A stretch of 57,760 nucleotides of DNA from CAZOWL01 sp964583605 (GTDB lineage: Bacteria > Pseudomonadota > Gammaproteobacteria > Chromatiales > Chromatiaceae): the NCBI GenBank assembly GCA_964583605.1, contig CAZOWL010000015.1, positions 1 to 57,760 on the forward strand, read 5' to 3'. The position numbers were made by a program, and so were the translations under genes. Position 1 is the stretch's first letter. The number at the start of each line of letters is the position of its first letter. Below the pieces are notes generated by a model. It ran no database searches. It was given only the letters and a program-made list of their open reading frames with translations, and was not told the origin of the DNA. This document shows, piece by piece, positions 1-8,889 of the stretch.

Positions 1-1
1 G

Positions 2-691
2 CGCGAGGTGCTGGACAGGGTCGTTGCGGCCTACGAGGCCAACGCGATAACCTTGTCTTCGGCCGAGGGCTTCGTGCGGCAGATCCTCGGCTGGCGCGAG
101 TACGTGCGCCACATCTACTGGACGCGGATGCCCGAGCTCGTGACGCAGAACGCCTTGCACGCCGAGCAGCCGTTGCCCAGCTTCTTCTGGACGGCACAGA
201 CCGACATGGCCTGCCTGCGCGAAGTGATCGGACAGACGCTGCACCTCGGCTATGCCCACCACATACAGCGGCTCATGGTCACTGGGTTATTCTGCCTCCT
301 GTTGGGTGTCGAGCCACGGCAGGTCCATGAGTGGTATCTAGCCGTGTATGTCGACGCGGTCGAGTGGGTCGAGGCGCCCAACACGCTCGGTATGTCGCAG
401 TATGCCGATGGCGGCCGGCTCGCCTCCAAGCCTTACGTCGCCAGCGGGCGCTACATCGATCGGATGTCCAACTACTGCAGCGGCTGCCATTATGATCCGA
501 CGGCCTACCAGGGCGATCGGGCCTGTCCCTTCACCCTGCTGTACTGGGATTTCCTGATGCGCCATGAGGCCCGCTTCGCCCGCCATCCGCGTACCGCGTT
601 GCAGTGGCGCAATCTCAAGCGGCTTAGCGGATCGACCCGCCGGGAGATTCGCCAAAGGGCGGAGGCGATCCGGAGACGCTTGGCGGCCTAG
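2..691 (+). CDS. Iron-sulfur bacterial cryptochrome/photolyase (FeS-BCP), 3' part
   Basis: This is the C-terminal, FAD-binding part of a photolyase that repairs UV photoproducts with light; the gene runs in from outside the window, the frame being open from base 2. The four cysteines that bind the [4Fe-4S] cluster in Agrobacterium PhrB (350, 438, 441, 454) appear with identical spacing: DMAC, NYCSGC and ACPF, at offsets 88, 3 and 13. Family blocks such as YAHHIQRLMVTG, the EW of VHEWY and EAPNT-GMSQ are intact, so this end of the gene is not decayed. Its TAG stop overlaps by 4 bases the stop of the convergent ligase gene. The N-terminal antenna-binding domain cannot be seen. Assignment to the FeS-BCP family is secure; the exact lesion repaired ((6-4) product in characterised members) is inferred. 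Confidence 0.93.
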   Translation, partial: REVLDRVVAAYEANAITLSSAEGFVRQILGWREYVRHIYWTRMPELVTQNALHAEQPLPSFFWTAQTDMACLREVIGQTLHLGYAHHIQRLMVTGLFCLLLGVEPRQVHEWYLAVYVDAVEWVEAPNTLGMSQYADGGRLASKPYVASGRYIDRMSNYCSGCHYDPTAYQGDRACPFTLLYWDFLMRHEARFARHPRTALQWRNLKRLSGSTRREIRQRAEAIRRRLAA

Positions 692-2232
692 CCTGCTCGC
701 GACTGAGCCTGGTGGATCCCCCGCACTGTGTCGATGGTGTCGGCCTCGGCAGCGGCCTTGTCTGTACGATAACGCTTCACCCTGGCGAAGCGCAGGGCCA
801 AGCCCCCTGGATAGTGGGGACTCGCTTGTAGACCGTCGCAGGCGATCTCCACGACCAGCTCGGGCCGCACGTACACGATGTGCCCATCGCGCGCGACCTC
901 GCGCGCCAGCAGCTGCTCGGTCTGCCACACGAGCAGGCGATCCGTAAGCCCCTTGAAGGTCTTGCCAAGCATGATGATGCCACCTGTCTCGGCATCCCTT
1001 GCGGCTAAGTGAAGATTGCTGAGGAAGCCACGGCGCCTGCCGCTGCCCCACTCGGCGGCCATCACGACCAGGTCGAGCGTATGCACGCGCTTGACCTTGA
1101 GCCAGCTCGACCCGCGATTGCCGGCCTCGTACGGTGCATCCAACGACTTGACCATGACCCCCTCCTGTCCGGCGGCCAGGGCCGCATCGAGGAAGGCCTG
1201 GCCCGCAATTGGCTCAGCCAGGATCCTGCGCGGTATCGTCAAGGCCTCGGGCAAGATCGCCCCGAGCACACCGAGGCGCTCGCGCATCGGGCGCCCGATC
1301 AGGTCGTCACCGTCGCAATGGAGGCAGTCGAAGTAACAGGCGGCGAGCGGCAAGGCTGACCGCAAGCCGTCGGTGCCGCTGCGACGTCCGAAGCGGCGCA
1401 TGGTCTCCTGGAAGGGCCGCGGCCGGCCGTCCTCGTGCAGCGCGAGCGTCTCGCCGTCCAGGATGAGGCTGGTCGCAGGCAGCTCGCGGACGGCCTCCAC
1501 CAGCTCCGGGACGCGGGCTGTCACCTCGTTGAGCCGGCGGCTGAACACCCGGATCTCGTCACCGAGCTTGTGCACCTGCACCCGAGCGCCATCGAGCTTG
1601 TACTCCAGAGCCGCCTCACCAAGCTCAGCCAGCGCTTCGTCGATCCCTAGGCCCGGCTGGGCCAGCATCGGTTGGATGGGCGTCAACACCTGCAAGCGAA
1701 AGCGGGCCAGACCCGCAGCGCCCTCGCAGAGCGCGGCACGGGCGACCTCGCCTGGGTCACCGGCGAGCATCAGCGCCTGCCGCACGACGGCCACCGGCAG
1801 CCGCGCGGCACGAGCAATCGCCTCGCTCATCACCCCCTCCAAGGCCCCTTGACGCAGCTCGCCAAGAATGAGCCGCACCAGAAAATCCCGTTCCGCAGGT
1901 GTCGCGCGCGCGAACAGCTCGGCCAATAGGGCCTCGCGTTGGCGCTGGGACCCCGCACCCCGCGTCTCAGCGATCGCGTGGAACGTACGATCCGCGTCGC
2001 GCAGGTCGAGCTCCGGCCGCGCCGCGGCCGAGCCGGCCTGCAACGACCCAAGCATCGCCGGACCAAGCCCGATACGGCCCTGCGGCAGCGCACCGCTCAA
2101 GTAACGCGCACCGATGACGATCTCCTCCCGGTCGAGCTGCTCGTAGCATTCCGCCAACAGAGCAATCTTGCGCGTACGGCTCCGCGTCGCCGCGATGGCG
2201 TCAGAAACGCCAGCTAGTGTCACCAATCGCAT
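688..2232 (-). CDS. ATP-dependent DNA ligase, archaeal/LigB type
   Basis: Seals nicks in DNA using ATP. The 514-residue protein has an N-terminal DNA-binding domain (about 1-190), the adenylation domain with motif I KLDGAR (lysine near 212 becomes adenylated), motif III around LILDGE, motif IV EGVMVKS (357-363) and motif V WLKVKR (377-382), then an OB-fold to the end. Length fits archaeal-type single-polypeptide ligases, which occur sporadically in bacteria beside the essential NAD-dependent LigA; the usual role is repair, not replication. It is transcribed divergently from the sigma-54 activator gene (287-base gap in which I see no clear promoter) and converges with the photolyase gene. A GAGG lies 9 bases before the ATG chosen. 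Pairing with a photolyase suggests a DNA-repair context. Confidence 0.93.
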   Translation of the reverse strand: MRLVTLAGVSDAIAATRSRTRKIALLAECYEQLDREEIVIGARYLSGALPQGRIGLGPAMLGSLQAGSAAARPELDLRDADRTFHAIAETRGAGSQRQREALLAELFARATPAERDFLVRLILGELRQGALEGVMSEAIARAARLPVAVVRQALMLAGDPGEVARAALCEGAAGLARFRLQVLTPIQPMLAQPGLGIDEALAELGEAALEYKLDGARVQVHKLGDEIRVFSRRLNEVTARVPELVEAVRELPATSLILDGETLALHEDGRPRPFQETMRRFGRRSGTDGLRSALPLAACYFDCLHCDGDDLIGRPMRERLGVLGAILPEALTIPRRILAEPIAGQAFLDAALAAGQEGVMVKSLDAPYEAGNRGSSWLKVKRVHTLDLVVMAAEWGSGRRRGFLSNLHLAARDAETGGIIMLGKTFKGLTDRLLVWQTEQLLAREVARDGHIVYVRPELVVEIACDGLQASPHYPGGLALRFARVKRYRTDKAAAEADTIDTVRGIHQAQSRAG

Positions 2233-2519
2233 GCCATGGTTACCTCGATGATCCGCGCCAGCATCTCGGCCCCTTCATCGACGCTTTCAATGAACTAATC
2301 TTTATTCGGTACCCGAGACGCATGGGACTAGCGGGCTCGCTTGTCCGACAGAGCGGCTGGCTGTCTCGCTCCAACGGCGCCCGAGCGTCGGAGTCCACAT
2401 GTCCGGGCGGGCCAGAGCACTGCTCAAAGCGAATTTCCGAGGAAGGGCCCCATTCCTGGCTCCAAGTGATCGGGCTCACGCGGCGGTCACACGACCTTAC
2501 GCAACCATGGGGACTGCTT

Positions 2520-3944
2520 ATGAAAGAGCACGCCCGACCGGCATGGGTATTGCATCAGGACGTCGTTCCAGAGCTCCCCGCGATTCAGGAGGTATTTGCA
2601 GGGGCGGGATTCGACGCTCGGGTCTTACAGCTCGAGGAATGGATCAAATCCGGACCACAAGGGACTACCGACCTATTGGTGATCGCCCTAGACGACGGGA
2701 TCCGATCCAGCCGCGCAATCAACACCGTATTGGATCTCGGCCTACCAATCATCTTTGTCAGGCTATCGCAAGCCGATTGGCCAACGGACGCCCTCGAAGA
2801 CCATTGCGCGCTCTTATGGCCCTTTGACTTTGAGCTCGTCTCCAGCCGGTTGGAGCAGATGGCCCATACAACCGCCTCCCGGCCACTTCATCCGCACGCG
2901 CCAGCGAACATTGACTGCTTCACTACCCTGGGGATGTCAGGGGCCTCGACATCGTTCTCCAAGTTGCTCTACAACGTCAAGCGATTTGCCCGTAGCCAGG
3001 CACCCATCCTCATTCAAGGAGAAACAGGATCGGGAAAGGAGCTCGTTGCCAGGGCTCTGCACTACTTCGGGCCCCGTCAGAACGGACCTTTTATCCCGGT
3101 CAACTGCAGCAGCCTGCCAGATAGCCTCTTCGAGAACGAGATCTTCGGACATGCGAGAGGGGCGTTTACAGACGCTAAGGAGCCGTTCGGTGGGCTCGTA
3201 TCGCAGGCCAGCGGCGGCACACTGTTTCTTGACGAAGTCGACGGTCTTCAGCCCAGATCTCAAGCAAGCCTTCTGCGTTTTCTGCAGGAAAAGCGGTATC
3301 GCCCCCTTGGTGGCAAACAATACATCGAAGGGCAATGCAGTATCCTGGCCGCGACGAACCATGATCTCGAGCAAATGACTCGCGATGGTCTATTTCGCGA
3401 CGACCTTCTATACCGCTTGAACTCGATAACGATCCAGGTCCCGGCCCTGCGCGAGAGGCCGGAGGACATCGCGCTCATCGCTCGGATCTATTTGCGAAAC
3501 CTCTGCGAGCAATATGGTCAGCCGCCTAAGGCATTCCATCCGGCCGCGCTGCAGTGGCTGGAAAGACAGCCATGGCCAGGTAACGTACGCCAGCTCGAGA
3601 ACCACATACACCGCGAGTTCCTATTGAGTGATCGGCCGATCATCAACTTCGATCACTCGCAACACCTGGTATCCTCCGGTGAAAATCCGCGCGCCCACAT
3701 ACCGCCGACCGTCGATCAATGGTCGTTCAACGAGATGCGCGATGCCTTGCTCCGGGATTTCGAGCGGAAGTATCTTCACCGTCTGATGCAAGCCGCCCAC
3801 GGCAATGTCTCCAGGGCGGCTCGCCTGGCGAACAAGGAGCGACGGTGCTTGGGCAAGTTGCTGAAGAAATACGAGATCGATCGGGAGCAGTACGTGCCTG
3901 ATCAAGCGCCACCAGGCTCCGGTCGAGCACGGGATGGCGGCTGA
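2520..3944 (+). CDS. Sigma-54-type enhancer-binding transcriptional activator (GAFTDA variant)
   Basis: A 474-residue AAA+ activator. Residues 1-115 look like a degenerate receiver domain: the strand that should end in the phospho-acceptor Asp reads DLLVIALDD, with Ala where Asp is expected. The AAA+ domain (about 135-375) has Walker A GETGSGKE (167-174), loop 1 GAFTDA (214-219, canonical GAFTGA), Walker B GGTLFLDEVD (232-241) and the LFRDDLLYRL arginine-finger block. A Fis-type helix-turn-helix lies at about 425-450. The ATG at 2520 is chosen because the upstream open frame has no domain-like sequence and GGGGAC sits 5 bases before this ATG. Its G+C is visibly lower than that of the ligase and eCIS genes. 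It lies beside the downstream end of the injection-system cluster, whose first gene has a sigma-54 promoter match, so it is the obvious candidate regulator (inference). Confidence 0.88.
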   Translation: MKEHARPAWVLHQDVVPELPAIQEVFAGAGFDARVLQLEEWIKSGPQGTTDLLVIALDDGIRSSRAINTVLDLGLPIIFVRLSQADWPTDALEDHCALLWPFDFELVSSRLEQMAHTTASRPLHPHAPANIDCFTTLGMSGASTSFSKLLYNVKRFARSQAPILIQGETGSGKELVARALHYFGPRQNGPFIPVNCSSLPDSLFENEIFGHARGAFTDAKEPFGGLVSQASGGTLFLDEVDGLQPRSQASLLRFLQEKRYRPLGGKQYIEGQCSILAATNHDLEQMTRDGLFRDDLLYRLNSITIQVPALRERPEDIALIARIYLRNLCEQYGQPPKAFHPAALQWLERQPWPGNVRQLENHIHREFLLSDRPIINFDHSQHLVSSGENPRAHIPPTVDQWSFNEMRDALLRDFERKYLHRLMQAAHGNVSRAARLANKERRCLGKLLKKYEIDREQYVPDQAPPGSGRARDGG

Positions 3945-4003
3945 GCGGTAGCGGTCGGATCATCGAGGTCGCCCGCCTCAGGCTATCGAGTCGGCGCTGT
4001 GCT

Positions 4004-7000
4004 TTAGTAGCCTCCCTGGCGCAGCCCTCCCACTGGATCGCTGTTCGCGCGACACAGGGCCTTTCGCACCAGGGCGATGTCTCCGCGCTGCTCCGACCAG
4101 CGGTGGCGACGGACGATTGCACGAAAATAGCGCTGGTCCTGCGCCGGCCCATTGCTGTCCCAGGTCGGTGTCGCGTAGCGGCGACGGATACAGCATTCAG
4201 GCGTGGCATAGCTGAAGTTGACGCGATTGCTCGACACCAGCATTCCGCATCGCACCAGACTGACCCGAGGTCGCCGTCGGAACACCTCGACGAAGCTCGC
4301 CAGATAGCTTGGATACATGTCGTCGTCGTCGTCGAAAAAGCAGATGAGCTCACCACGCGCGTACCCGAGGCCGACGTTTCGGGCGTAGCTTGAGCTTGGC
4401 CTTTCCGTATGCCGATAGAGCCTGATGCGGTCATCGGCGGGCAGCTCAGCGACATCTCCGAAATTGTCGACGACGATCAGCTCCCAGTCGGTGTGACTCT
4501 GCGCCAACACCATCTCGACGGCGCGCAAGAGTGTATGGGCGCGGCGATAGGTCGGCATGACGATGCTCACCGGTAACGGGGAATCGGCCGCGCGGACCCG
4601 CGGGCGAGGCGGTCTCTGGCGCGGCGCGGCCCCCTTCGGCGTCAGCTGCCAAATCGCAGTGCTCTCTCCGACCAGATCGTCGCGCTCGTACCTGTGGGCC
4701 AAATGCCAGCCGTGTCCTTCGATCGGCTTCAGCAGATCCTTGGCCGTCCAGCGCGTCTCCAAAAAACCCCCGCCGACGATGCGCGTCTCTCGCGGCAGCC
4801 CTTCGGAAGGAGTCACGTAGAAGGCAACGAGGACCGCGTGGCGCGCCGCGCGCAAGGCCTCACTCAGCACCTGCAGCATGGATGCCTCCGGCAGGTGCTC
4901 GAGGACATGCCGCATGACCACGACATCGAAACTGTCGTCCGCAAAGGGCAGACGTCGGGCGTCGGCCCGGCACAGCGGCGCATCGGCGAAGTGGCGCCGC
5001 ACCGCGCGCAGCATCTCGTCGGTCACGTCGACACCGACACAATAGGTGCCGGGATGTTGCCGTACGAGGCGCAGACGCAAGGCACCGGGACCGCACCCCA
5101 GATCCAGGATCTCCCGACCGCAGCCAGCGGCCAGATCCGCGAGCAACGCACGATCACTCGAGGCGGGGGGCAGGCGCTGCTCGCTCGAGATGATTCGATC
5201 AAGTCGGCTCGGCGACCAAAGGTGCCAATGCTCCCAGGCTCGATAGCCCGGAGCCGGGGGTGCCTCGGCCCGCGGTGCTGCCGCTTCAGCCGCGTAGCGA
5301 TCGATTCGGCCGATGGGCCGGCTGTCCGGGACCTGCCCTTGTCGCAGGCGCTCGTACAGGGTCCGATTGGTCCGCGCCGCCTCGTCGTCCATCGCGGCCG
5401 GCGGGTGATGCAGATGCAGCAAGGTCTGGGACAGCCGCTGGATCCGGGTCTTGGTGCCTAGCCGGTCGAAGAGCTCACGGTCCTCTCTGCCCCAACCGCG
5501 AAAGGCCTCGTTGTGTCCACCGATCTCACGGTAGAGCCGCGCATCGACGAAGATGCAGCCGCCGGTTGAATTGCGGAAGGTTCTACCGACGAATTCCCCA
5601 ATGTGACCCTGATACCCGTCCGGCTCGGCGTCGCGCCGGATCGCCGCGATCGTCGCTGCCGGATCGAGGTATCGAATCGCATCATAGGGCTGTATCGCTC
5701 GAGGCCGCGGGGAGATGGCGTCCAGCGCGCGCGCCAGGAAGTCCCTCGGCGCCAGTAAATCGGCATCCATCAGGCAGAGCAGACCGGACCTCGCGGCCGC
5801 ACTGCAGGCACCGACATTGAATCCCCAGCCGCGGTTGTACGGACCCGGATTCACCGCGAAGATCCAGCTATCCGCATAGGGACCGAGCTCGGTGCGACAC
5901 CTCGAGCAGGCATCCTGCTCGACCACGATGATGCGGTAGCGCCAGCGCTCGATGCTCTGTTGGCTCAAGGCGTTGAGGCAGGCCAGGGCATTGCGCAGCC
6001 GCTCGGGCTCGCGCGGATGGACGCGCACGCCGACGATGACCGTGATCTCCCGAGGCTCGTCCTGATGGGCGTCGAGCAACGCCTGCAGCGAGCGCTCGAG
6101 CACGACCCTGGGCACATCGTCGACATCCTTGCCGGCAGCCAGGATGGCCCTGGTGCTGTACCACTGGTGATAGACGATGTCGCCATAGCTCGATCCCAGA
6201 TAGACAGGCTCCGAGCGGCTGCCACGACATTGCGCGCCCGTTCTGGGCAGGGCCGTGAGACCGAATCCTCGCCGCTTCACCTCCGCGCTGATGCGCTCGG
6301 CGACGTCGAAACGGCTCGGTCGGTCCTTCTCGTTGAGGAAGGTCAGCCCAAGCTCGTCCAGCGTTCGGCGCGCGACCATCAGACAGGAGGGATGGATGTA
6401 GCCGCGGTGGTGACCGATGCCAGCGACCTTGACCTCGCCCTGCAGCAAGGCGTCGAGCCTCGCCAGCCAATCGTCAGTCAGTGGGAAGGCATCGCTGTCC
6501 AGCGTCACGATCATCGGGGCGCGAGTCGCCCTGCGGGCGCGCTCCAGACCTGGGCCATGCCCGATGTTCGTCGGCTCGCGAATGAGATCAATGTCGCCAC
6601 GCCGCGCCAACGACTCGAGCCAGACCTCCGCCCCGTCATTGGAGGCACTATCGAGGATGCACAGCCGAGCCTGCGCTGGATCGATCGACGCCAGGGTCCG
6701 CAGGATAGACAACTGGACCAACGCGAGCCCGTTGTGGACCACCATCAAGATATCGTAGCGATGTGTCACGTCACTGGATGCCCTCGATTCCACCGGTGGG
6801 AGCGGGGAAGCAGCACGCCCTCGAGCACAAGCGGCGAGCAGGGCAATCAACCGATTGCGGTAGCTGTGCCCGGATAGCCTTGCAGTCGCCGTTTGCAGCA
6901 GGTGCTCGCATCGCGGCCGGTCCCGCAGCAGGGTCGCCGTGACCGACACCAGCTGGTCCGCGCCGGTGAACCGCGGCAGCTCAGGGAAGCGCTCGAGCAG

Positions 7001-8383
7001 CTCTGGGCGCTCCTCGGAAACCACCAGGGCGCCGCAAGCGAGCGCCTCGTAAACGCGCGGATTCAATGAATAGGGCGGGATCCTTTCCCGGTTGTAGTGG
7101 TGCTGTTCGCGAAACACGTTGATGACAAGGCGCGTGCACTGATAGAGCCGCGTCGTCTCAGCCGGAGAGACATTGCCCGAGAGACAGAGCTTGCGCAGCG
7201 CGGCCGATTTCCAGGGGCCACCGACGACGTAGGACAGGAGGCCGCTGGCGGCCAGCGCGCTCAGATAGCGCTCCCGCCGGGCGTTGTAGCCGCCGATGAA
7301 GCCCACATCGTGGGGCTTCGGACCTGTGCCCGGTCGGTGGATCGACGGGTTATAGGCCAGCGGTAGGTAATGGGCATTGCTGTGCCGCGACAGCGTAGAG
7401 GGGTCGTTGAGAAACACGGTGTCGAAGAGCCGCGATGTCCGGACTGTATCATCGACCTCGTAGGGCTCGTCCACCAGCCAAACGGCCGAGCGATACGCGG
7501 CGAAGCGTGCCCCCCAGCGCTGGCGGAACTTGCGCCCATGGATGACGAGCAAGAGATCCGGCGCATAGCCCTTGACCAGATCGGGCAGCCGCGGGTCGTC
7601 GCAAGCGGCGGTTTGATGCGCGATGCCGAGGCCCCGCGCGGCATCGACGAGACCCTGTGTGATGACGTCGCCGCAGGACAGGAACTGATAGTGCACGATG
7701 AAGAGGCGCGGTGGCTTGGCGGCTGAGGTCACCGGCGCCAGGTCGGCCCTGAATCGGCTCAGCGATCGCTTCGGTATGGCCGTCAACCGGCTATGGCGCC
7801 CGAGGTTATAGACCTCGACACCCAAGGCGGTGCAGGCATCGACCAGCCTGCCGAACTCCTGATCGATGCTGGCCAGTTGAGCACTGAGCGGGTGCGAGCC
7901 GGTCCGCCCAAAGAAGTGGTGGTCGGTGAAGTCCACCCCGATCAGGCCGATCCGCTTGGCGCCCATGTGGACGGCGAGGCACAGGGCGAGATAAGGCGAA
8001 TTGCGCGTGTAGTGCAGCACATTGGGATCGGAGAAATCCGTCCCGCCGCGGCGGCCGAGCTTGAAGCGCACGATGTGCGGGTGACGGATGCCGAGATCGA
8101 GCTGGGTGAAGAGCACCTGTACCCGGCTACGCTCGACATAGCGAAACCGGTCGTCTTTGAACTGCCGGCGAGGATTGAGCACGACCAAATAAGTCGGATC
8201 GAACTTGCGACCGACGTCGTTGACGCCGATCGTGATGAAGTCCTCAGGATGCTCCAGCTCGTTCAGCGAGGCACCGCAGCCACAGACCAGGAGGGTGTCG
8301 CCCCGGTGCCTATCCCGGAAGTCGGCGAGCGCGGTTGGCCGGGGGGTCGCTGGACCAGGAGCCGGGAGGGTTGCCGCGCGCAT
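4004..8383 (-). CDS. Giant multidomain glycosyltransferase/methyltransferase fusion
   Basis: A 1459-residue cytoplasmic-looking protein made of at least five enzyme modules. Residues 25-205 resemble MAF/DUF115-like proteins (CGCGASL nucleotide loop, IGLIGVDF). Residues 225-520 are CgeB-like GT-B (LNPRVYEALACGALVVSEE donor-binding block). Residues 543-750 are a GT2 fold (TLDSDAF as DxD). Residues 780-1000 are a GT7/GT2-like module (LMDADLL, and GWGREDRELFDRL near 963). Residues 1060-1245 are a SAM methyltransferase (ILDLGCGPG at 1092). Residues 1270-1400 are a last GT2 (VSIVMPTYRR, then FFDDDDDMYPS). The ATG at 8383 is chosen because it overlaps the TGA of the preceding gene (TGATG) and because longer reading runs through that gene in the wrong frame. 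It probably builds a multi-sugar, methylated glycan. Coupling to genes behind the injection system suggests the particle or cell surface as acceptor, but this is inference. Confidence 0.85.
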   Translation of the reverse strand: MRAATLPAPGPATPRPTALADFRDRHRGDTLLVCGCGASLNELEHPEDFITIGVNDVGRKFDPTYLVVLNPRRQFKDDRFRYVERSRVQVLFTQLDLGIRHPHIVRFKLGRRGGTDFSDPNVLHYTRNSPYLALCLAVHMGAKRIGLIGVDFTDHHFFGRTGSHPLSAQLASIDQEFGRLVDACTALGVEVYNLGRHSRLTAIPKRSLSRFRADLAPVTSAAKPPRLFIVHYQFLSCGDVITQGLVDAARGLGIAHQTAACDDPRLPDLVKGYAPDLLLVIHGRKFRQRWGARFAAYRSAVWLVDEPYEVDDTVRTSRLFDTVFLNDPSTLSRHSNAHYLPLAYNPSIHRPGTGPKPHDVGFIGGYNARRERYLSALAASGLLSYVVGGPWKSAALRKLCLSGNVSPAETTRLYQCTRLVINVFREQHHYNRERIPPYSLNPRVYEALACGALVVSEERPELLERFPELPRFTGADQLVSVTATLLRDRPRCEHLLQTATARLSGHSYRNRLIALLAACARGRAASPLPPVESRASSDVTHRYDILMVVHNGLALVQLSILRTLASIDPAQARLCILDSASNDGAEVWLESLARRGDIDLIREPTNIGHGPGLERARRATRAPMIVTLDSDAFPLTDDWLARLDALLQGEVKVAGIGHHRGYIHPSCLMVARRTLDELGLTFLNEKDRPSRFDVAERISAEVKRRGFGLTALPRTGAQCRGSRSEPVYLGSSYGDIVYHQWYSTRAILAAGKDVDDVPRVVLERSLQALLDAHQDEPREITVIVGVRVHPREPERLRNALACLNALSQQSIERWRYRIIVVEQDACSRCRTELGPYADSWIFAVNPGPYNRGWGFNVGACSAAARSGLLCLMDADLLAPRDFLARALDAISPRPRAIQPYDAIRYLDPAATIAAIRRDAEPDGYQGHIGEFVGRTFRNSTGGCIFVDARLYREIGGHNEAFRGWGREDRELFDRLGTKTRIQRLSQTLLHLHHPPAAMDDEAARTNRTLYERLRQGQVPDSRPIGRIDRYAAEAAAPRAEAPPAPGYRAWEHWHLWSPSRLDRIISSEQRLPPASSDRALLADLAAGCGREILDLGCGPGALRLRLVRQHPGTYCVGVDVTDEMLRAVRRHFADAPLCRADARRLPFADDSFDVVVMRHVLEHLPEASMLQVLSEALRAARHAVLVAFYVTPSEGLPRETRIVGGGFLETRWTAKDLLKPIEGHGWHLAHRYERDDLVGESTAIWQLTPKGAAPRQRPPRPRVRAADSPLPVSIVMPTYRRAHTLLRAVEMVLAQSHTDWELIVVDNFGDVAELPADDRIRLYRHTERPSSSYARNVGLGYARGELICFFDDDDDMYPSYLASFVEVFRRRPRVSLVRCGMLVSSNRVNFSYATPECCIRRRYATPTWDSNGPAQDQRYFRAIVRRHRWSEQRGDIALVRKALCRANSDPVGGLRQGGY

Positions 8384-8889
8384 CAGGGATTGGCGCCAAC
8401 ATCGCCGATGAGCGCTGGCAACAGCCGCAACAGCTCGTTCTCGGAGAGGACGCCGCTCGATGAACCGAGATCGCGCCGCAGCTCGCGCACGAGCGCCGCC
8501 ATCGCGGCCGGTCGGGCCGGATCGCCCGGCGCGAGCTGCCGCACTCGGGCCAGCGTCTTGACCACCCCCGGCCCGGCGAGCAAGGCAAGGTCGGGCGTCA
8601 TAGGTACCGCATCTCGGCCCGACCCGTCCAAGCCTTCGAGTAGCCTGCGATAGCAATCGAGCCGCCGTTGCCAACGCTCGCGGCGCTCGCCGTCGGCCGC
8701 GCCCGCCCGCAGGCCGAGCGCGAGCACGATCGCAACCGCTAGGGCGGTCAATAGGATCGCGGCCAGACGTGCATCCAGGCTGCCGAACAGGCCGAAGGCA
8801 TGCACCGTGGCCAGGATGAACGCGACAGCGATCAGCGCCACGACCGCCAGCGTCAGCAGCACAACGATTGGTCGATGCGCGCCGGTCAT
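8383..8889 (-). CDS. Small membrane protein, two N-terminal transmembrane helices
   Basis: I do not recognise a family. The 168 residues start with two hydrophobic helices (about 8-32 and 40-60) separated by a short loop, followed by a soluble, leucine- and arginine-rich helical domain of about 105 residues presumably on the cytoplasmic side. The gene is wedged between two neighbours by overlaps: its ATG lies in the stop of the upstream gene (ATGA) and its TGA shares a base with the start of the glycosyltransferase gene. The three genes are therefore very likely one translationally coupled unit. The membrane location could anchor the glycosyltransferase or act with the upstream acidic protein; neither is shown. 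Confidence 0.7.
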   Translation of the reverse strand: MTGAHRPIVVLLTLAVVALIAVAFILATVHAFGLFGSLDARLAAILLTALAVAIVLALGLRAGAADGERRERWQRRLDCYRRLLEGLDGSGRDAVPMTPDLALLAGPGVVKTLARVRQLAPGDPARPAAMAALVRELRRDLGSSSGVLSENELLRLLPALIGDVGANP

